DNA of 64,000 nt from Unio delphinus (Eukaryota > Mollusca > Bivalvia > Unionida > Unionidae). Shown in pieces: positions 1 through 14,362 of this stretch (positions are counted from its first letter, which is position 1; each line of letters opens with the position of its first letter). Location: NCBI GenBank assembly GCA_029339505.1, contig JAQISU010000094.1, positions 6,141,001 through 6,205,000 of the forward strand, given 5' to 3'. The notes below the pieces were generated by a model that was not told the DNA's origin, searched no databases, and saw only the letters and a list, made by a program, of their open reading frames with translations. Position numbers and translations under genes: made by a program.

Positions 1-204
1 TCTTTGTTACAAAAGATTAATTGATGGTTCGATGTGTTTATCTCGATATATGGTTATTCGACTATACAGTAGTGTAAGTCAATGAGCAACTTGTTTGCAT
101 ACTGCATTTATCCCGAGCTCTAGTGTTACAAAGGATTAAGTTACGTTCAGTCAAAACGCGACTGTATATACAACTTTTATCAGGAAATATTGGTTATTTA
201 AAAA

Positions 205-310
205 AATTATTTGCATCGGCACCGACTATTTTTGCCGATACCCGATTATACCGATTGTGCTAATAATCGGCCCGATTACGCGTACGGGCGATTAATCGGT
301 ACAGCTCTAC
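205..310. repeat. Degenerate ATCGGC/CCGAT-rich repeat, possible end of a DNA transposon
   Basis: About 100 bp is packed with variants of ATCGGC and CCGAT in both orientations, ending in CGATTAATCGGTACAGCTCT. Clustered subterminal motifs like these occur near the ends of some hAT-type elements. No partner end or target duplication was found in the window, so the assignment is tentative. Confidence 0.3.
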
Positions 311-551
311 CCCGAGTGGTCTAAAGCGCTCTTCGTTACGGATGACTGCCATCTCACCTCTGTCTGCGTGGGTTCAACTCTAAGATTCGGCAAATGTGGA
401 TGCGAGAAAGCTTGCCAGTAGCTTCTTGTGGGTCGGTGGTTCTTTTCGGGGGTTTACCAGGTTCTTCCTCCACCAATAATATTGGCCGCCATGTATATCC
501 TATCGTGTGCTGAAAAATGGCGTTAAACACTACAAGAACAACAACAACCAC
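311..551 (+). mobile_element. tRNA-derived SINE, family 2 (near full length)
   Basis: The 5' end is tRNA-like: CGAGTGGTCTAAAGCGC resembles an A box, and GTGGGTTCAACTCTAAG about 50 bases later resembles a B box. The unique body includes CTTCTTGTGGGTCGGTGGTT and the 3' end is TGGCGTTAAACACTACAAG followed by ACAACAACAACC. Related copies on the other strand lie at 17537-17712, 18455-18705 and 63749-63893. It has no coding capacity; the apparent reading frame on its reverse strand is an artefact of the repeat. Confidence 0.75.
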
Positions 552-1639
552 CATCGAACAGAAAAGTGTGTACGATGTCCGCAGTTGGTGATAAATGAAA
601 ACGCAGACTTAGTATATCCAATATGACCATCACGGCAGCCATTTTGAAGAACTTGTTGCGGCTACTACTTTTGAACAAACGGTCATATCAAGAGACTGAG
701 ATACTTATTATAACGTATATTTGGTCATAATAGAAATGGTGCCACTCGGACGTTCATTATATATTGCCATCGTGGTCATATTGAAAATCTTGTTGCCGTT
801 ACTCATCCTGAATGGAGTGTCATATCGACAATGAGTCCTATATTAAGGTGGTGTCTTTCAACATGCCATCAGACAACCAATATCGCTGCCAAAACTATTA
901 TCATTATAATGTTTTCATCACTGTTTCTAAAGGGAATGTCGTATCGACATGTGTTTCCATCAAGCACGTCTTGTAATGGTTTTATTTGATTATAAATGGA
1001 AATGATACCAATACGACAGCCACAATTGTTGCCATCTTGCACATCGTGTTTTTGCTAATACGCCTAAACTGATGGCAGCATTGGCACATGAAAATTTCAC
1101 TAAAAGACCTCTTATGCCATCTGGTTGGTCCCATGCAGTATGCAGCTAGTTTTTAATGTTGTATGATGGGACTGTATAGTATACTTCCATGTAAGCATTG
1201 ATGTAATGCTGATCACGTATTAGGAGAGGAACAGGTTACAATTGCACCGGTCAAGGTCACATTCGTTGTTTATCCGTGTTTTACATGGTTTGCAGCGACG
1301 CCTGCGTCACAAGCATGACCTTGTATATTCACGGATATATTTTGTACCTTTTTCTTGCGTATCGGCAGTAATGTTTATTTGTCGGTCAAGGACAGCTGCT
1401 CCTTTATCTGACAGAAATAGGAGAATGCTGTCCTATTGTAATGGTATAGAGACATATAACGCCGTTTGTTGGTTTAAATAAGCAGGTGTTTAAAAAAAAA
1501 CCTGCAACTTGCCACTGTGATGCCCTAAACATATTTCTTCAAGAACGTTAATCACCTCTAATTTTACCTTGTGAATATATATAATGACAAATAAGTTTTG
1601 TCGAGTTTGCACATTACAATTAAAAGTTCATCTATTATT
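552..1639. other. Intergenic stretch, no gene seen
   Basis: No convincing coding sequence. Between about 600 and 1100 there are loosely repeated phrases, such as CATATCGACA and CTTGTTGCCG-like segments, suggesting a very degenerate tandem repeat. An 80-codon frame at 1242-1481 resembles no known protein. Confidence 0.5.
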
Positions 1640-1714
1640 CGGTCTCATAAAAATGTTACCAACAGCTGCCTTGCTTGGCGCTTAGCATTGAGTTTAGTGT
1701 TAGGACTTGGTCGA

Positions 1715-1716
<2 letters not shown>
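1640..1716 (+). mobile_element. Family 1 SINE fragment (middle part)
   Basis: The sequence shares AAAAATGTTACCAACAGCTG and the following GCTTAGCATTGAG..TTAGTGTTAGGAC with the middle of the family 1 SINE (compare 37561-37650). It breaks off exactly where a long (TA)n tract starts. Confidence 0.65.

Positions 1717-1799
<83 letters not shown>
1717..1799. repeat. (TA)n microsatellite
   Basis: Uninterrupted TA dinucleotides for about 83 bp, beginning directly at the end of a truncated SINE. Confidence 0.95.
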
Positions 1800-1802
<3 letters not shown>

Positions 1803-2365
1803 AAAACATTTTATTTTTTAATTTGTTTTGATTTTTTTTAAATTTTATTTTATTTTATTTTATTTTATTTTATTTTTCTCCCCAGGGTTCTAATTTGGTA
1901 GGAGAACCCTTTTCGAACAATCTCTTTCTCGAAATCTAACTTGATCAATTTTGACCACCGCTCAAAATTAACAAGCTAAAATACCTAACAGTGACTACAC
2001 TTATTTATGTCGCTAAGACATTTTAGCAATTAAATTTGTTAAGGACCTACAACATGTACACTATGTACTAGAAATATTTATTGATAGGAAAGATGAAAAA
2101 TTCTATGACTATATGGATTTGATATAATTGCACAGGTGGCTTACACAATATTGGTATTTGTTCTGCCTTCCTGCTTTGCCGTGACCCGACATTTTACTCT
2201 AAGGCGAGCCTGCCATTTAACGCGGGTGCCGGGGAGACTGCGACAACACAGCCTAGTGTAGTCAAAGTTACCTTTGGTCCCGACCAATCAAATAGCCCGA
2301 CCCTCGGGCATTAACTAGTCGCGAAAGCACATAGTTGCGCATGCGACCTTAATTCATATTAAAAA
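1800..2365. other. Intergenic AT-rich sequence with (TTTTA)n tract
   Basis: A pentanucleotide TTTTA tract lies at about 1845-1876. The remainder shows no gene. Confidence 0.5.
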
Positions 2366-2482
2366 AAAAAATCATACTACATGTCTGCGGCATGATGCCC
2401 CAGTGATAATTACCTTAAAATGTCACACTGCAGACATTGTTGTGGTATGTCTAAAAAATTGTTAAAGCTACGTTAAAAATCC

Positions 2483-2526
<44 letters not shown>
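2366..2526 (+). mobile_element. Family 1 SINE 3' fragment with (CA)n tail
   Basis: TCATACTACATGTCTGCGGC, ATGATGCCCCAGTG and the terminal ATTGTTAAAGCTACGTTAAA match the 3' half of the family 1 SINE. The copy ends in an expanded (CA)22 tract at 2483-2526. The fragment at 1640 may be the other part of the same insertion, now separated by about 650 bp. Confidence 0.7.
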
Positions 2527-2527
<1 letters not shown>

Positions 2528-3988
2528 TGGGTCTTTCGGTTATTACCGATTAGTCGACTACCTGGTCCGTGTTGGTGTACTAACTATATTATTCTTTAGT
2601 GTAATTTATTGCTGTATTTTCATTTGTGTGGTTAAAGAGGATATGGTGATTATTAAGGTGTTAGTCGCAGAAAATAAATGGTCACTAGAGTCGGAGATAT
2701 TTTGCAGTAATCTCTCTCTCTCTCTCTCTCTACCCAGTTTTGTATCTATCAACCGAAATGTAGTTTGATATAGGCCTACCAGCATAGCATTGACTGGGCA
2801 ACAAAACAAGCTAAGATTCAATGTAACTTAAAATCAAGACTACGTGCAGATTTACAGCCACTCCCAACGTATATTCTTTTTGTGAAAAGATATACTGATT
2901 AGTTTGAGCTGCTCGGAACGGAAAAAAAAGAACGTGACCTCTGTCCGTAAAACATAACCAAACCATAGAGAGCATGACGAGAGTTCCTTTGCAAAATGAG
3001 AACATTAATGTCACGGTCTCCCAGAGTCCCACTAGTCCTTGCCTAGTTGGACAACCCAGTATTTATGACTATTTTGGCATGCCACTTTAGGTACATAGTC
3101 GAGTTATCTTATCGAAAATATGTAGCAGACAGCGAAATATTTTGTACTGGCAATAGTGACGGGCACAATTTAAAGAGTTTGCGTCAACATTTTTGAAATT
3201 CGCATCTCTTGTTCATTATCTTAGACATGGTGTTCATTTCGCAATAAACACCAGCACATGAAAACAGGTGAATAAAAGTTAGGAAGAAAAATATGTCATG
3301 ATATAAAAATACTGTCTAGTTTTATGCCGGAGACAGACGTGCGGCTCGAGTATCGGATATCTCTGAAACCATCAGTGAGATCTGCATAGTTTTTTGTCTC
3401 GTGCCTGCCTCTTTAGGGACACCGTTTCGCATCGTTGTAATGCATGAGCCTTGTACGTACTTTAATATCGGAAAACGTGGTTACGGACCAAGTTTTATGC
3501 GTAATGTTGTTCTTCCTAACCCTTGTTCCAGAATGGCAATCTCTACACTACCTCTTTCCCTCATTCAAATCAAACTGTTGGAAGAAAAACGGCTGTGTTC
3601 GAGTTTAGGCTCGGTCAACGTGGTTATGTAAGAAAGTCAAACGCTTTAGACCACTCGCCCCAAGTGCCGGATTATCCTAGTAGCAAAAGTAGCACATGCT
3701 ACGGGCCCCGCACTTTCAAGGGCACCGCGCTAAATGTTTTGAAGCTATCAGTTACCGACATGTAAATAACACTATTACAAATGTCAGACATATTTGTCGT
3801 ATTACCTGGCTATAATGCAAATGAAAAAATTTAATTTAATTTACTACGCAATGATGTATGTGTTTTGATAGTTGTGTGTTTGTTTGTTAAATTTGGAGCC
3901 CCTTTATAAGATATGGTACAGGCCCCGCACTAGCTTAATCTGGCACTGTCCCCCCCCCCCCGCCTAATTTTATCTCGGTCATGCATTA

Positions 3989-3991
<3 letters not shown>
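2527..3991. other. Intergenic stretch, no gene seen
   Basis: It holds a short (CT)n run near 2712, a C13 homopolymer near 3949, and a few bases resembling the family 2 SINE head near 3645. No reading frame here looks like a real protein. Confidence 0.5.

Positions 3992-4076
<85 letters not shown>
3992..4076. repeat. (TA)n microsatellite
   Basis: About 85 bp of pure TA dinucleotides. Confidence 0.95.
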
Positions 4077-4080
<4 letters not shown>

Positions 4081-4669
4081 CAGTATGATAACGAAGTATA
4101 CCTATATCACTATCCGAATAAAACGAACTGATTATATCAGAATTTATGTCAACATTTTTACAGAATTAAAAAAGTGTAAAATAGATATTTTATAAAATAA
4201 ATATAGAAGAATAGCAATCGACCTAGTTCACCGTACACGTATATGTGAATTTGGGTCTTTTAGTTGAGCTCAACGTACAGCTAAACTCTCTTATCAAGAA
4301 AGTCAATAAAGGAGTAGGTATTAAGGACGGTCAAAGTCCGACGATCAGATATCTGATGAGTGCAGTCTCACGATATATTTTGCGGCAAAGATTAAAGTTA
4401 TTTTATAAATAACTAAAACTTATCTGCATAAAACAGAATTGATCCTATAAGAGAAATAGGATTCGTGAACGTGCTAGGAGAAAAGACACTTTTTGACTGG
4501 ATTGGGTCACTTTTGTAATGAAATACGTGCGTAACATTTAATATTAAAATTAAATCTGGTAACTAAAAGGGTTTTAACGTCCTACATTTAATTACGCTGA
4601 CCGAATTGTACCATTGAATTATTTATTTCAGCTGATGCAAATTTTTGTTAATGCAACTGCATATAATAA

Positions 4670-5731
<1,062 letters not shown>

Positions 5732-5848
5732 GTTGGGTTTGAACCGAGACAAGGAAATCCCAGTCGCGGAGGTTACATTATATATATTATATATAAGGAA
5801 TGTTACCCCCTTGACTGGGATTTCCTTGTCTCGCTCCAAACCCCAACA
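5732..5848. repeat. Inverted repeat / foldback of about 117 bp
   Basis: The left arm reads GTTGGGTTTGAACCGAGACA then AGGAAATCCCAGTC. The right arm carries its imperfect reverse complement, GACTGGGATTTCCTTGTCTC then CCAAACCCCAAC. Arms of about 45 bp flank a short TATATA-rich centre. The structure suits a small foldback or MITE-like element. No target duplication could be assigned with confidence. Confidence 0.8.
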
Positions 5849-8800
5849 TAGATTCTATATATAATTTCACCGTAAAGCAAAATATGTCAGCACGTGGCTG
5901 AAGCGTTGCATTGTCGTATCAGCCAGCTGTACTAAAATGACCCATGTTTTGTCATTTGTTCCTGCATGCAATTTTGTCATAACAATTATTGTTTAACCTT
6001 AATTGCCTTTTTGATATACCTCGCCTCTAAAGAGACTTTTGTGTATAGCACTCACCCTGTATGCTCGTCAAGTCTCGCAGTTTTTGATGAATTACCATGA
6101 AACTCTGTTAGTATTATATTAATTTTTGAGGATGCGCTTAAAGAAAATCGACTTATAGTTTTATTGGTTACCTTTTTCACTTACCACTGAATGCAAGATA
6201 TGATAAAATGCCGTGAACGCAACTAGCCATGCAATATTAAATGGATTTTGAACTAGTGAAGATTTTTTTCAGCTGAATAAAACATATGATTAAATTTGGT
6301 GAATGCAACTACTTTTGCAGTTTTCAGTGTAATGCTGTGAAGTGTAGTAGAGATTATGGTCATTATCAAGATAGATGCATGGTTATTCGTTGCATTCGTA
6401 CTGTTTTAAGGGAGTTGTGCGCTTTATGTACTGTAGGCTAATTTTCTGGCGTGAATGCGGAAGCGGAGAAGGTATATTTACGTAACACATTGCAAGACAT
6501 AGCACGTTTTTTTTTTATACTGCTGTCTTACTATACAAATACCGTCCTTGTATAGCGTGTTCCGATGTCGCTTGACATAGAAATGAGTATTCAAAGTTTC
6601 AGGAATATCTCATACACTTGGCAGACTATATCGACACTATTCTATTAATTTATGTGAAATTAATATTTTTTAATCTGCACTGTCACCGGTATACGTCGCT
6701 TTTCAGCCATCTGAAATGTAAGCCAACGAAACATGAAAACGGGTCCATTTATTTTGTGAGAATTTGAATTTATTAGAGAAAAGACATAAGGGTGAGTAAA
6801 ATCACGCACACACACCCGAACAAAAATATTAGGTGATGTGTACCAAAGCACTTGCGCATCTAAAGAACACTGCCCTGGGAGCCTCGAATCCTTACGCTGT
6901 ATAGCTGGACACGTGTGGATATGTTTCACAAGTGGCGCCTGTGTTGAACACGGCAGCACAATTCCATTACAGCAACGTCACTGTACATATAGTAAAATGT
7001 ACTGCCATCTCATCATCACAATCTCACGTTTCGATCTCAGTCATTGTTCTCCATTATATGTAGGACATACCCAAGCATGCCACCGGTGAGACAAATGTAC
7101 CTTTAATACAGCGCCAGAGACCGCTTCATAAAGGCTTCGGAAAATCAGAAAGAACCAAACTAGAGCATACTAAATGGAGTAGTCATACAGAGCAATACAC
7201 GAATTAAACCACGGTTCTCGACAACGAACGTAGACAAGAAACAGAGAGAAGAAACGTATTCGTCCCGTTTCTTTCACGCCAACATCCTTATTGAAAGAAA
7301 TGACGACATCACAACGGCAACGTTCTGAAGTATTCAAATTATGTGTGTGTGAGATAAAGACTCGACCACTCTGCAATAGACTATGAAGGATTTGCTTCGA
7401 TGATCCATGGATTCTATAAAATTGTTTCTGAGGGTTTGTTGCTTGTTCAGGAGGGAGATTTCGCAATCATCTTTGCTCAAGATAATGATTGATTGTCCAG
7501 GTCCATAAGTTATCCAAGAAATTGCGTGACATCTAATTTCCATTAAGACACGAGATCTCATCAATTTTAACTATAAAACGAAGAAAGGTCCTTATCTCAG
7601 GTACCGATCTGATATCTGAGAAAAGATGGGCTATGCACACAAAGAATTAAATCAAGATCTAAAGTTATTACGCATTTCTCCTCCTGATACTAGGGCAGCC
7701 GCCTTCAGCAAAATTCCGCATTAAATCCTGTGGAGCCCTTAGGCAGTCGAAATCTTGGGCCTCCCTTGCACTTGTCTCCTATCAATATTATTTTTATTTA
7801 TTGTCTTTGTGCCTCTAGAAAGTGTAGGGCCCAAGGGTCGGTGACTACTCTGCCTATTTAGTAATCAGACACTGTTTCAGCATAGTATTCAGTCTCAGCA
7901 GTTCCCTAACCGATATTATTACAAACTTGGGATGGAGGTCAGAATCGATATTTTATCTAGCTTTTACCTCCGAAAGCTTTCATCCGAATAAGTTCAGTTG
8001 GTGAGATCTATAGCATCTTAAATGGCTACGTTCTCAAGTAGTTCGGAAGCTACTAAATGACGCGGCACTACGACTCCCGCTGAATTTGCCGGAGTAGGGG
8101 TGGAATGTATTACCCACATCATCGCTAGCCAATGTTTCGATAACCCTGTCTACACGTCGGCAGCTCAAACAGCTATATATTGGTGCTTTGTCCTTCGAAA
8201 GATGGCACTTGACTTAAAAAGGATATTTTGTACGTTTAACACCGAAAGTATGACTATGTACCAAAGGGTTATCATTACGTCTATATTTGAGTGAAAAGCA
8301 TTTGTGCAAACACGGACCGGCTATGGAAAATTCCTTATTTATCAGCCCAATCAAGTTGTGTGCGACCTTTGTCTCGATCACGTGGGAACAGTATTCAGAT
8401 TTGAAGAACTTAATTTTTTCGAGTAAAATATCTTTAACAATATGTACAAAGTCTTATAACGGATAACCGCTCCCAGCCTTCGCGCAGTTACAATAACATC
8501 CTACTGACAGAACATGCAAGTTGTATTTGAACTGTAGACAGGGTTTGGCACCAATCGCTGAAGGCAAGGGGGACATTAATTTTACTCCCATCAATGTGAG
8601 CAAACAACGCGTAGTCTTTATATATAAAATCTCCACCCCACCCCCGTAAAAAAATACAGCTTAGATTTACGATGTAGTGGTCCTATTCTTAATACATTAT
8701 AATTGGGTAAGTGCCTTTAAAGAAACTTATTTAACTGCAAATTGTCCCCCCCCCCCCCCCATCCTCGGCTTCATAAAAGCAAAACGCTAATCTAAAACGT

Positions 8801-9832
8801 GCGCTTTGATTGCGTCTGTGATATCGAAGAAACCACGTTATCTTGAATATGTTAATGTTCAAGTAATAATGCTTGTTTTTAATTAGGTCATTATATTAAG
8901 TCGTTATGTAGACAAAGAAAAAAAGTAGGTTTTTAACAATTTTGTTTCGCCTTTTGTAGCAAATGTATCAACTCTGTTAACCGTATCAAAGTTAATAGTT
9001 TGTCATCAGAAAGAGGAGTTGGAGTTGACATTTCTGTAAAGCCACATTGCATGCATCATTTGCTTTTCTCATATGAGATATGTAATGTTTTACAGAACAT
9101 GTCACTGGGTTTGGACATTCACTATTCGCTAATCATATTCAGGTGTTTCATTTATGGAAGTGGTAAACGTCATTTAGAAAATATCGATAATGGAATGCTA
9201 TTTTTTTTGATAGGCTAATAAACATGGGTGGGTCAGTTATTTCAATGGTCAGCAATACGTGCAGTTTTATTCGTGCCTGCATCCTGTTTAATATATCAGA
9301 GATTTCGAGTTTAATCGAATTGTGTAATGGAGTTGTAACCAGTTGAAATGGTTCGCTGTCAGTAATACCTGCACACATGGTACTAGATGTGCTTATATCG
9401 CACCTCATTAAAAAGGCAACCGCATGCATTATTTGAATAGACTATCAGATACTAGTGCCTCATTAAAGTAATGTAAATGTCTGTCATTGCGTGCACAAAT
9501 GTTAAAAGGTTTTGCATCCTTCTGGGCATTGTGACACGCTTGAAAAATAGAAATAAAGTTGGTACTATTTTCAGTCTCCAGTGTTCTGAGGGACACCAGG
9601 GAACAGCATTACACTAGGTGTTGCACATCAAAGGCGTATATACAAGACACAATGTAGGCTCATCATACCTTGCTACACGTCCTTGTTGAAAGTCCAAAAT
9701 GTGTGTCCGGGTATTTCACAAGAGAGCCATTTATTGCCCTATTTATTCCCCTCTTCCAACTGGTTAACTGTCCTACTTATCCTGCCGACTGCTATTATTT
9801 TGTTTTTAAAGGTTTTTTTTTCTTTCCAATTG
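5849..9832. other. Intergenic stretch, no gene seen
   Basis: Roughly 4 kb without a supportable gene. Short frames at 6660-6959, 7170-7564 and 9148-9429 have no recognisable motif and no splice-site support. A C16 homopolymer lies near 8745. Confidence 0.5.
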
Positions 9833-10132
9833 GACCGCTCCGGTGGCCTAAGTGGTTAGAGGGTCCTCTCGGATACAGTATGTCGCGATTCGAACCCCGG
9901 CTGAGTCATACAAAAGACTTATATAAAAAATGGTACGCACAATTGCTTTGATTGGCGCTCAACATTAAGAGTTTGGTGTTAGGACTGGTCAGCCAGGTGT
10001 CTGGATAAAGTGACTGGGTATGATATGCCTCGTGTCTGCGACATGATGCCCCAGGGCTGTATATCATTATAAACTGCGGCATTGCAGACTTGGTAGCGAT
10101 ATGACTCAAATTGTTAAAGCTGTGTTAAAAAT
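9833..10132 (+). mobile_element. Family 1 tRNA-derived SINE (full length)
   Basis: The tRNA-like head has GGTGGCCTAAGTGGTTAGAG (A-box region) and GCGATTCGAACCCCGGC (B-box region). The body contains the family phrases TTAGGACTGGTCAGCCAGG, ATGATGCCCCAG and TTGTTAAAGCTGTGTTAAAA. Family members here share a consensus of about 330 bp, and most lie in the aldolase B introns. Confidence 0.85.
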
Positions 10133-10743
10133 AATTTTTTTTAAAACACACACAGACGCACACACACGAATTGAATATAGCGGAAGTTTAAATTTTTTTT
10201 AAATAGCTAATGCTTATTTTGGAACTTAACTTCGAATGCAGGGAACCTTGCAGGTTCATTTATTGGTGCGCCTGACCAATAGTCAAAGAACATGGGTTTA
10301 TGTCTTGTCAGACAAGACAGTGCATGACGCTTTGGTGTATATCTGAGCCAGACGCTTTACTTCATTTACCTCGGGATGATATTAACTGTAACTTGTTGAT
10401 GCGCCCTTACAAAATAAAATAAACAAATGAAGACTTGAATGTTCCCAGGCTGGTTTAATTCAAGAGCTAATTATGATAAGTAAATCTGAAGGGCTTCTAT
10501 ACAGATTAAAATTCTGCCGCGCTTTGGAAGTCCCTATCAACTTAATTTTAATAACCTATCCGAGTAAGCGTGAAGTTTCGTATTTGGGAAAGTTATGGTT
10601 AGAAACGATAAGTCTCGAAGGAAGTTTTTTACTTTCATAAGCGAGAAGGCTTTAATATAATTGGTGAACAGAAGCGTGAACAGAACATGATCACTTATCA
10701 GTGTCCGTCATATTACGAATATGTCCAAGATCTCGATTTGAAT
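10133..10743. other. Sequence upstream of aldolase A, no gene seen
   Basis: A 5' untranslated exon of aldolase A must lie upstream of 10934, because a splice acceptor precedes the start codon. I could not identify that exon or a promoter here. Confidence 0.4.
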
Positions 10744-10758
10744 ATATATATATATATG

Positions 10759-10849
<91 letters not shown>
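10744..10849. repeat. (TA)n microsatellite with TATG interruptions
   Basis: About 105 bp of TA repeat flanked by TATGTATG. It ends about 85 bp before the first coding exon of aldolase A, inside the inferred 5' UTR intron. Confidence 0.95.
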
Positions 10850-10853
<4 letters not shown>

Positions 10854-10940
10854 TTGCAAGTTGAGATGTAGGGGTCTCTTTTCCATTGGTGACAACGATG
10901 TTCTGCTGAACACTTTAAAAACTTTTGCTTCAGATTCAAG

Positions 10941-11052
10941 ATGCCAGTGTTCCCAAAATATCTGACTAAAGAACAGGAGGATGAACTCCGCCAGATCGCC
11001 AACGCCATTGTGCTGCCTGGCAAAGGCATCCTGGCGGCTGACGAATCCACAG
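10941..11052 (+). CDS. Aldolase A coding exon 1
   Basis: Codes residues 1-38, from [10 protein letters not shown] to AADESTG. It ends after the first base of Gly38 (ACAG|GTTTGT, phase 1). The exon itself starts at 10934, where seven 5' UTR bases follow TTCAG. Confidence 0.93.
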
Positions 11053-14025
11053 GTTTGTCCAGTCTTCTTTTTTTAAATTTTCATACGTCTTCAGTTTATC
11101 TTGGCGATCTTGAATATTTTTAATATTTATTACTTAAATTAGTACAAAGATGATAATATGGCGGTAATGAAACTTATTTATCCTAGGGTAAAAAAAGTTC
11201 ATTTGAACGTTCTGATTGTCAAGAAAAATTGGAAAACTGTACATAATTCATGCTTTCATCTTGCAGAAATTCATATTCATTTGTAATCGTTTCATAAATG
11301 GCACGAGGCGAACTCTCCTCATGAAAAGGTTTGAAAATATTTGCATTTTAAATTGAAAACCAATTATTGTATTATTTTGAATTGCATTTGCTTTAAATTG
11401 AGTCCTTCATCAAATTCATTATGTTAAGTTTCTTAGTTCATTGGTCATAGATCACAAGCGCTTATAGCAAATCCCGTTGTTCGTTGTGTGTGTGATGCAA
11501 AATGTTCTATGTTAGATTAAAAAGTATATGTAAAATATTTTAATATCTTAATCCTATGTCAGGAACCATGGGAAAGCGTTTGGAGTCTATTGGTGTTGAG
11601 AACACGGAGGAGAACCGGAGAAAGTACAGAGAACTTCTCTTCACCTGTGATCCAAGTATTTCGGATAACATCAGCGGAGTGATTATGTATCATGAGACAT
11701 TTTACCAGAAGACAAAGGATGGAGTTCCATTTGTTCGTGTTCTTAAGGACAAAGGAATCATTCCAGGAATTAAAGTGGACAAAGGCTTGGTTCCCCTCGC
11801 TGGAACAGATGGAGAGTCAACTACTCAAGGTATATGCTATAATGCATAAAATAGCTAGAAAAGTATATATCAGAGAAATAATAAATAATGTTCTAAAATG
11901 TACTTCTTCGAAATACAGTATTTAGGCATTATGTGTTACCTATAAGAAAATAATAAACACAAGAGAACTCTTTGAGCTTGTTTTGTTGAAGGTAAATTAA
12001 ACATTAGATTCTTGGAAGTCCATTTATTACAATATTATTTTATTTTATTATTTACTGAATTGAAAGCATTGTTATCACCATTCAGCATTTCCGTCTTTAA
12101 CATTAGATGCTCTGTAACTCGTATTCGTGAAAGTTTAATCAACAAAGAAACAGTTGATAACTATTTCATTTTTGTTTGTGCACCCAGGCTTGGATGGTTT
12201 GGCCGAGAGATGTGCCCAGTACAAAAAAGATGGAGCTCAGTTCGCCAAGTGGCGATGTGTCCTAAAAATAAGCCCCAATGCTCCAACCTACCAGGCCATG
12301 CTGGAAAATGGCAACGTTCTGGCACGCTATGCCAGTATTTGTCAGCAAGTAAATTTGATAGACTTTTTCACAACTTACATCTGAAAGAAAATGCAGCGCG
12401 AAACTATAAGCTTATCTGAAACATTGTATGCCTTACTGAAGTGGAGAACAAACTGGAAATGATTATACATTTCAGCTTGAATTTAGATGTCACATTTTTT
12501 TGGTGAAATGATAGAATTAATATAATGAATTCTCAGTGTAAACCTATATAACGTTTTTCGAATATCAGAGATGGTTTGATGTTTTACTGGAACGGCATAT
12601 TTGCAGGAAGCTTTACCCAACATAAGACATTTTTAACAATTGTTTATAAATTATTGTCCTTTATCATTTAAACGTACTATGTACCAATCAGCATTTATCT
12701 TTCCTTGTTTGATTCCTGAAGTTTATTATTTCCTCAGGTGTTTCACACATACTTCGTCATTATCTGTGTTTTCATGCTTAACAGAATGGACTTGTGCCAA
12801 TCGTAGAACCGGAAGTATTACAAGATGGTGATCATGACCTTGAAACGGCACAAAAAGTAACCGAGCAGGTTCGTTCTTTTTTATGGAATTAATTTTTCAA
12901 CTTTTGCGTAGCATATATGATGTCATATAAATATGTAATTCTACAAACTCAAGATCTGGGATTTCTCAGCGGCATGATGGAGTCCTCTTCTTTGGATGTA
13001 TTTTGCACTGGGGGAAATGGCTGTCTGTAACTCCACCTACCGACCCCTCCGGCCGGCCGTTCAGAAACCTTTGAAGTTTTGTTGTAGTTATGTATATCCT
13101 ATCTTAAACGTCTGTGAGAAGGGTGGCTTCCGTTCCAGAGGTCTCTAGGAAAGTAGTTTGAAAGGTCAAATGCACAAAACTTGAATGTACCTTTTTTCCT
13201 CACCAATCTTAACATATACAGGTAGCAGGAGGACTTGTTTTGTAATTTGAACCCTGGTCACTCTCTGGGGGATTGAGGTTGAGTGGAGGAAATAAGAATA
13301 TGCAGTAAAACTGCTTTGGAATAGCAGATTGCAAGCCATTCCAGTTGGTCGCTTTTCTTGCTGGTATTAGACAATATTTTCATTTTCAAAAATATATCTG
13401 GACCAATTTCATGAAACCTCTTCCTCTGCAAAACTAGTTATATATTTGGTTATAACTGATAAGTGATTTGGATGATAACGCATTTAAACACATTATTTCT
13501 TTATTTATCAAAGCTTGAGCAGAAGAAAGAAAATTGATATTTTGTGTTTAGACAAGTCAGTTACATAAGAGTTCCGGTTTTGTACTTTTAACAGGTGCTA
13601 GCATTCACATACAAGGCGCTTGCTGATCACCATATTTTCCTTGAAGGAACATTGTTAAAACCAAACATGGTGACGGCGGGGCAATCTTGCGTGAAGAAGA
13701 ACACCCCCGAAGAAAATGCGGTGGCAACCGTGCTCGCTATGAGCAGAGGCGTACCTGCAGCAGTTCCAGGTGAATTTGATTTTCATTTGCTTTTTATTTC
13801 AAAGAATTTTGTTGAAGATATATGATACACCTTATCCAATATAATAAATAGGCCCTGATTGAAGACAGAATATTCTAAAATCCTATCGAATTGTTTTGTG
13901 GTTCTTTTTTAAGTTGATACAATCCGTTTGTCAAAGTTGTTGACACACGCCCCATTCTATATAACCCTTGAAAAATCTTACCGCTAATATCCATCAAGTC
14001 CATCTCCGTCACAGTGTTTTGAGAA

Positions 14026-14068
<43 letters not shown>

Positions 14069-14267
14069 CTATATATATATATAATCTATATCTATATATA
14101 TATAATCTATATCTATATATATATATATATAATATATATGTATATATATATATAATCTATATCTATGTATATATATAATCTATATATATATAATCTATAT
14201 ATATATATATATATATATATATCTATATATATCTATATATATATATATCTATCTATCTATATATATA

Positions 14268-14308
<41 letters not shown>

Positions 14309-14329
14309 ATCTATATATATATATATATA

Positions 14330-14362
<33 letters not shown>

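Noticed and set aside
7170..7564. Two overlapping - strand frames of 98 and 76 codons
   Set aside because: Neither resembles a known protein, and they overlap each other in different frames. No splice or promoter support.
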